From assembly GCA_013298895.1 (NCBI GenBank), contig JAAFJM010000017.1, positions 1 through 64,000 of the forward strand: a stretch of 64,000 bases of DNA, written 5' to 3'. Numbering within the stretch: position 1 is the first letter of the stretch; every line of letters begins with the position of its first letter. The position numbers and the translations under genes were made by a program. The notes below the pieces were generated by a model. That model was not told the origin of the DNA, did no database searches, and saw only the letters and a list, made by a program, of their open reading frames with translations. Positions 63,229-64,000 of the stretch are shown in pieces. Source of the DNA: Bacteroidota bacterium. Its GTDB lineage: Bacteria; Bacteroidota; Bacteroidia; UKL13-3.

Positions 63229-64000
63229 ATGAAGTATTTAAGTTTATTAACTCTTATTTTAATTCTAGCATTTGGAAGTTGTAAAAGCAAATTTCAAAAA
63301 GCTTTAAAAAGCACCGACTCTAAGAAAAAAATAGAGGTGGCTGAATATTTTTTTAAAAAGAAAGATTTTTACAGAGCCCAAACTTTATTTGATCAAATAG
63401 AAAACGAAGTAGCTAATACACCGATAGCTGAAAAAATTTTATTTTATCAAGCCGAATGTGATTTTGGTTTAAAAATGTATGGCCTAGCTGGATATAGGTA
63501 CAAAATTTATTATGAAACCTATCCTACCAATGCAAATGCTGAGGAAGCATTATATAGAAATGCTTATTGTATTTTCTTAGAATCGCAAGATGCAGAGTTA
63601 GACCAAACTGACACTTATAAAGCAGTTGAAACATTTAAAATATTTGTAAGTGTTTATCCAGATAGTAAATATGTGGAGGAGTGTAATAAGTATTTAGATA
63701 AACTTAGAAATAAATTATCGCAGAAGGCATTTAATAATGCAAAATTGTATTATAATATTGGGGCTTATAAAAGTGCAATTGTTTCGCTCAGAAATGTGGT
63801 GAACGATTTTCCTGAAATAGCCCAAAGAGAAGAAATTGATTTTTTAATTTTAAAATCAAATTATTTGTTAGCTGAAAACAGTATTCCTGAAAAACAAGTT
63901 GAACGTTTTCAAGAAACTATTGGAGCTTTTGAAGAATTTACTGAATACTATACCGAAAGCAGTAAATACATGAGCAGCGCCAAACAAATAAAAGAAAAAG
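63229..64000 (+). CDS. bamD: outer membrane assembly lipoprotein BamD-like, C-terminus outside window
   Basis: This gene is absent from the track because it runs off the right edge. From ATG 63229 it encodes a lipoprotein signal MKYLSLLTLILILAFGSCKS with the lipobox FGSC, then TPR-type helices: KIEVAEYFFKKKDFYRAQTLFDQIE, FYQAECDFGLKMYGLAGYRYKIYYETYP, ALYRNAYCIFLESQDAELDQTDTYKAVETFKIFVSVYPDSKYVEECNKYLDKLR. These match the BamD/YfiO family, part of the machine that inserts outer-membrane barrels. 257 codons are visible. Confidence 0.85.
   Translation, partial: MKYLSLLTLILILAFGSCKSKFQKALKSTDSKKKIEVAEYFFKKKDFYRAQTLFDQIENEVANTPIAEKILFYQAECDFGLKMYGLAGYRYKIYYETYPTNANAEEALYRNAYCIFLESQDAELDQTDTYKAVETFKIFVSVYPDSKYVEECNKYLDKLRNKLSQKAFNNAKLYYNIGAYKSAIVSLRNVVNDFPEIAQREEIDFLILKSNYLLAENSIPEKQVERFQETIGAFEEFTEYYTESSKYMSSAKQIKEK

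Overview
The window is AT-rich chromosomal DNA from a member of the Bacteroidota. The signs are a type IX secretion C-terminal sorting domain on a giant surface protein, TAnnTTTG-type -7 promoter elements, few Shine-Dalgarno sequences, many secreted proteins with short signal peptides or lipoboxes, and characteristic low-complexity intergenic repeats. I cannot name the species. No rRNA, tRNA, CRISPR array, integrase or transposase gene was recognised.

Left part (1-9.7 kb): an M1-family aminopeptidase cut by the window edge, a parvulin-type prolyl isomerase gene broken by an in-frame TAA, a sirtuin, several secreted or lipoprotein genes of unknown function, dihydrolipoyl dehydrogenase, a DsbA-like oxidoreductase and an ABC-F ATPase.

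Defence island (10.2-20.7 kb): one tightly packed operon. Type I restriction-modification genes hsdM, hsdS and hsdR enclose five further genes: a Septu-like pair (PtuA-type ATPase, PtuB-type HNH nuclease), a lone PD-(D/E)XK-like protein, and an AAA ATPase translationally coupled to a second PD-(D/E)XK-like protein. I do not recognise this last pair as a named system. hsdM carries an in-frame TAG 47 codons before the stop that overlaps hsdS. A 1.3-kb array of 156-bp and 130-bp tandem repeats follows hsdR.

Surface and redox genes (22-36.3 kb): a 3276-residue SdrD_B/PKD/T9SS protein with near-identical internal repeats and a small secreted partner. Next comes a three-gene secreted cassette: a MauG/CcpA-type di-haem peroxidase, a divergent copper-amine-oxidase-like protein that keeps an N-Y-x-Y motif, and a propeller-like protein.

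Damage-response block (36.5-44.4 kb): a short DnaE-type polymerase, DinB (Pol IV), a LexA-like XRE/S24 repressor with a 17-bp palindrome over its start codon, a DUF2971 protein and an SRAP/HMCES protein. Palindrome-rich spacers lie between them.

Metal efflux block (44.6-52.4 kb): CusA/CzcA, CusC/TolC, CusB and a CDF transporter, with a four-helix-bundle (S23-type) gene in the middle. Repeat-derived sequence is read in frame inside three of these proteins.

Right part (52.4-64 kb): an ECF sigma factor, a pterin pair (PTPS/QueD and FolE), a chromate transporter, PurB, a polyprenyl glycosylphosphotransferase with a lipoprotein, a Gfo/Idh/MocA oxidoreductase, Pcm, an NlpC/P60 hydrolase and a BamD-like lipoprotein running off the end.
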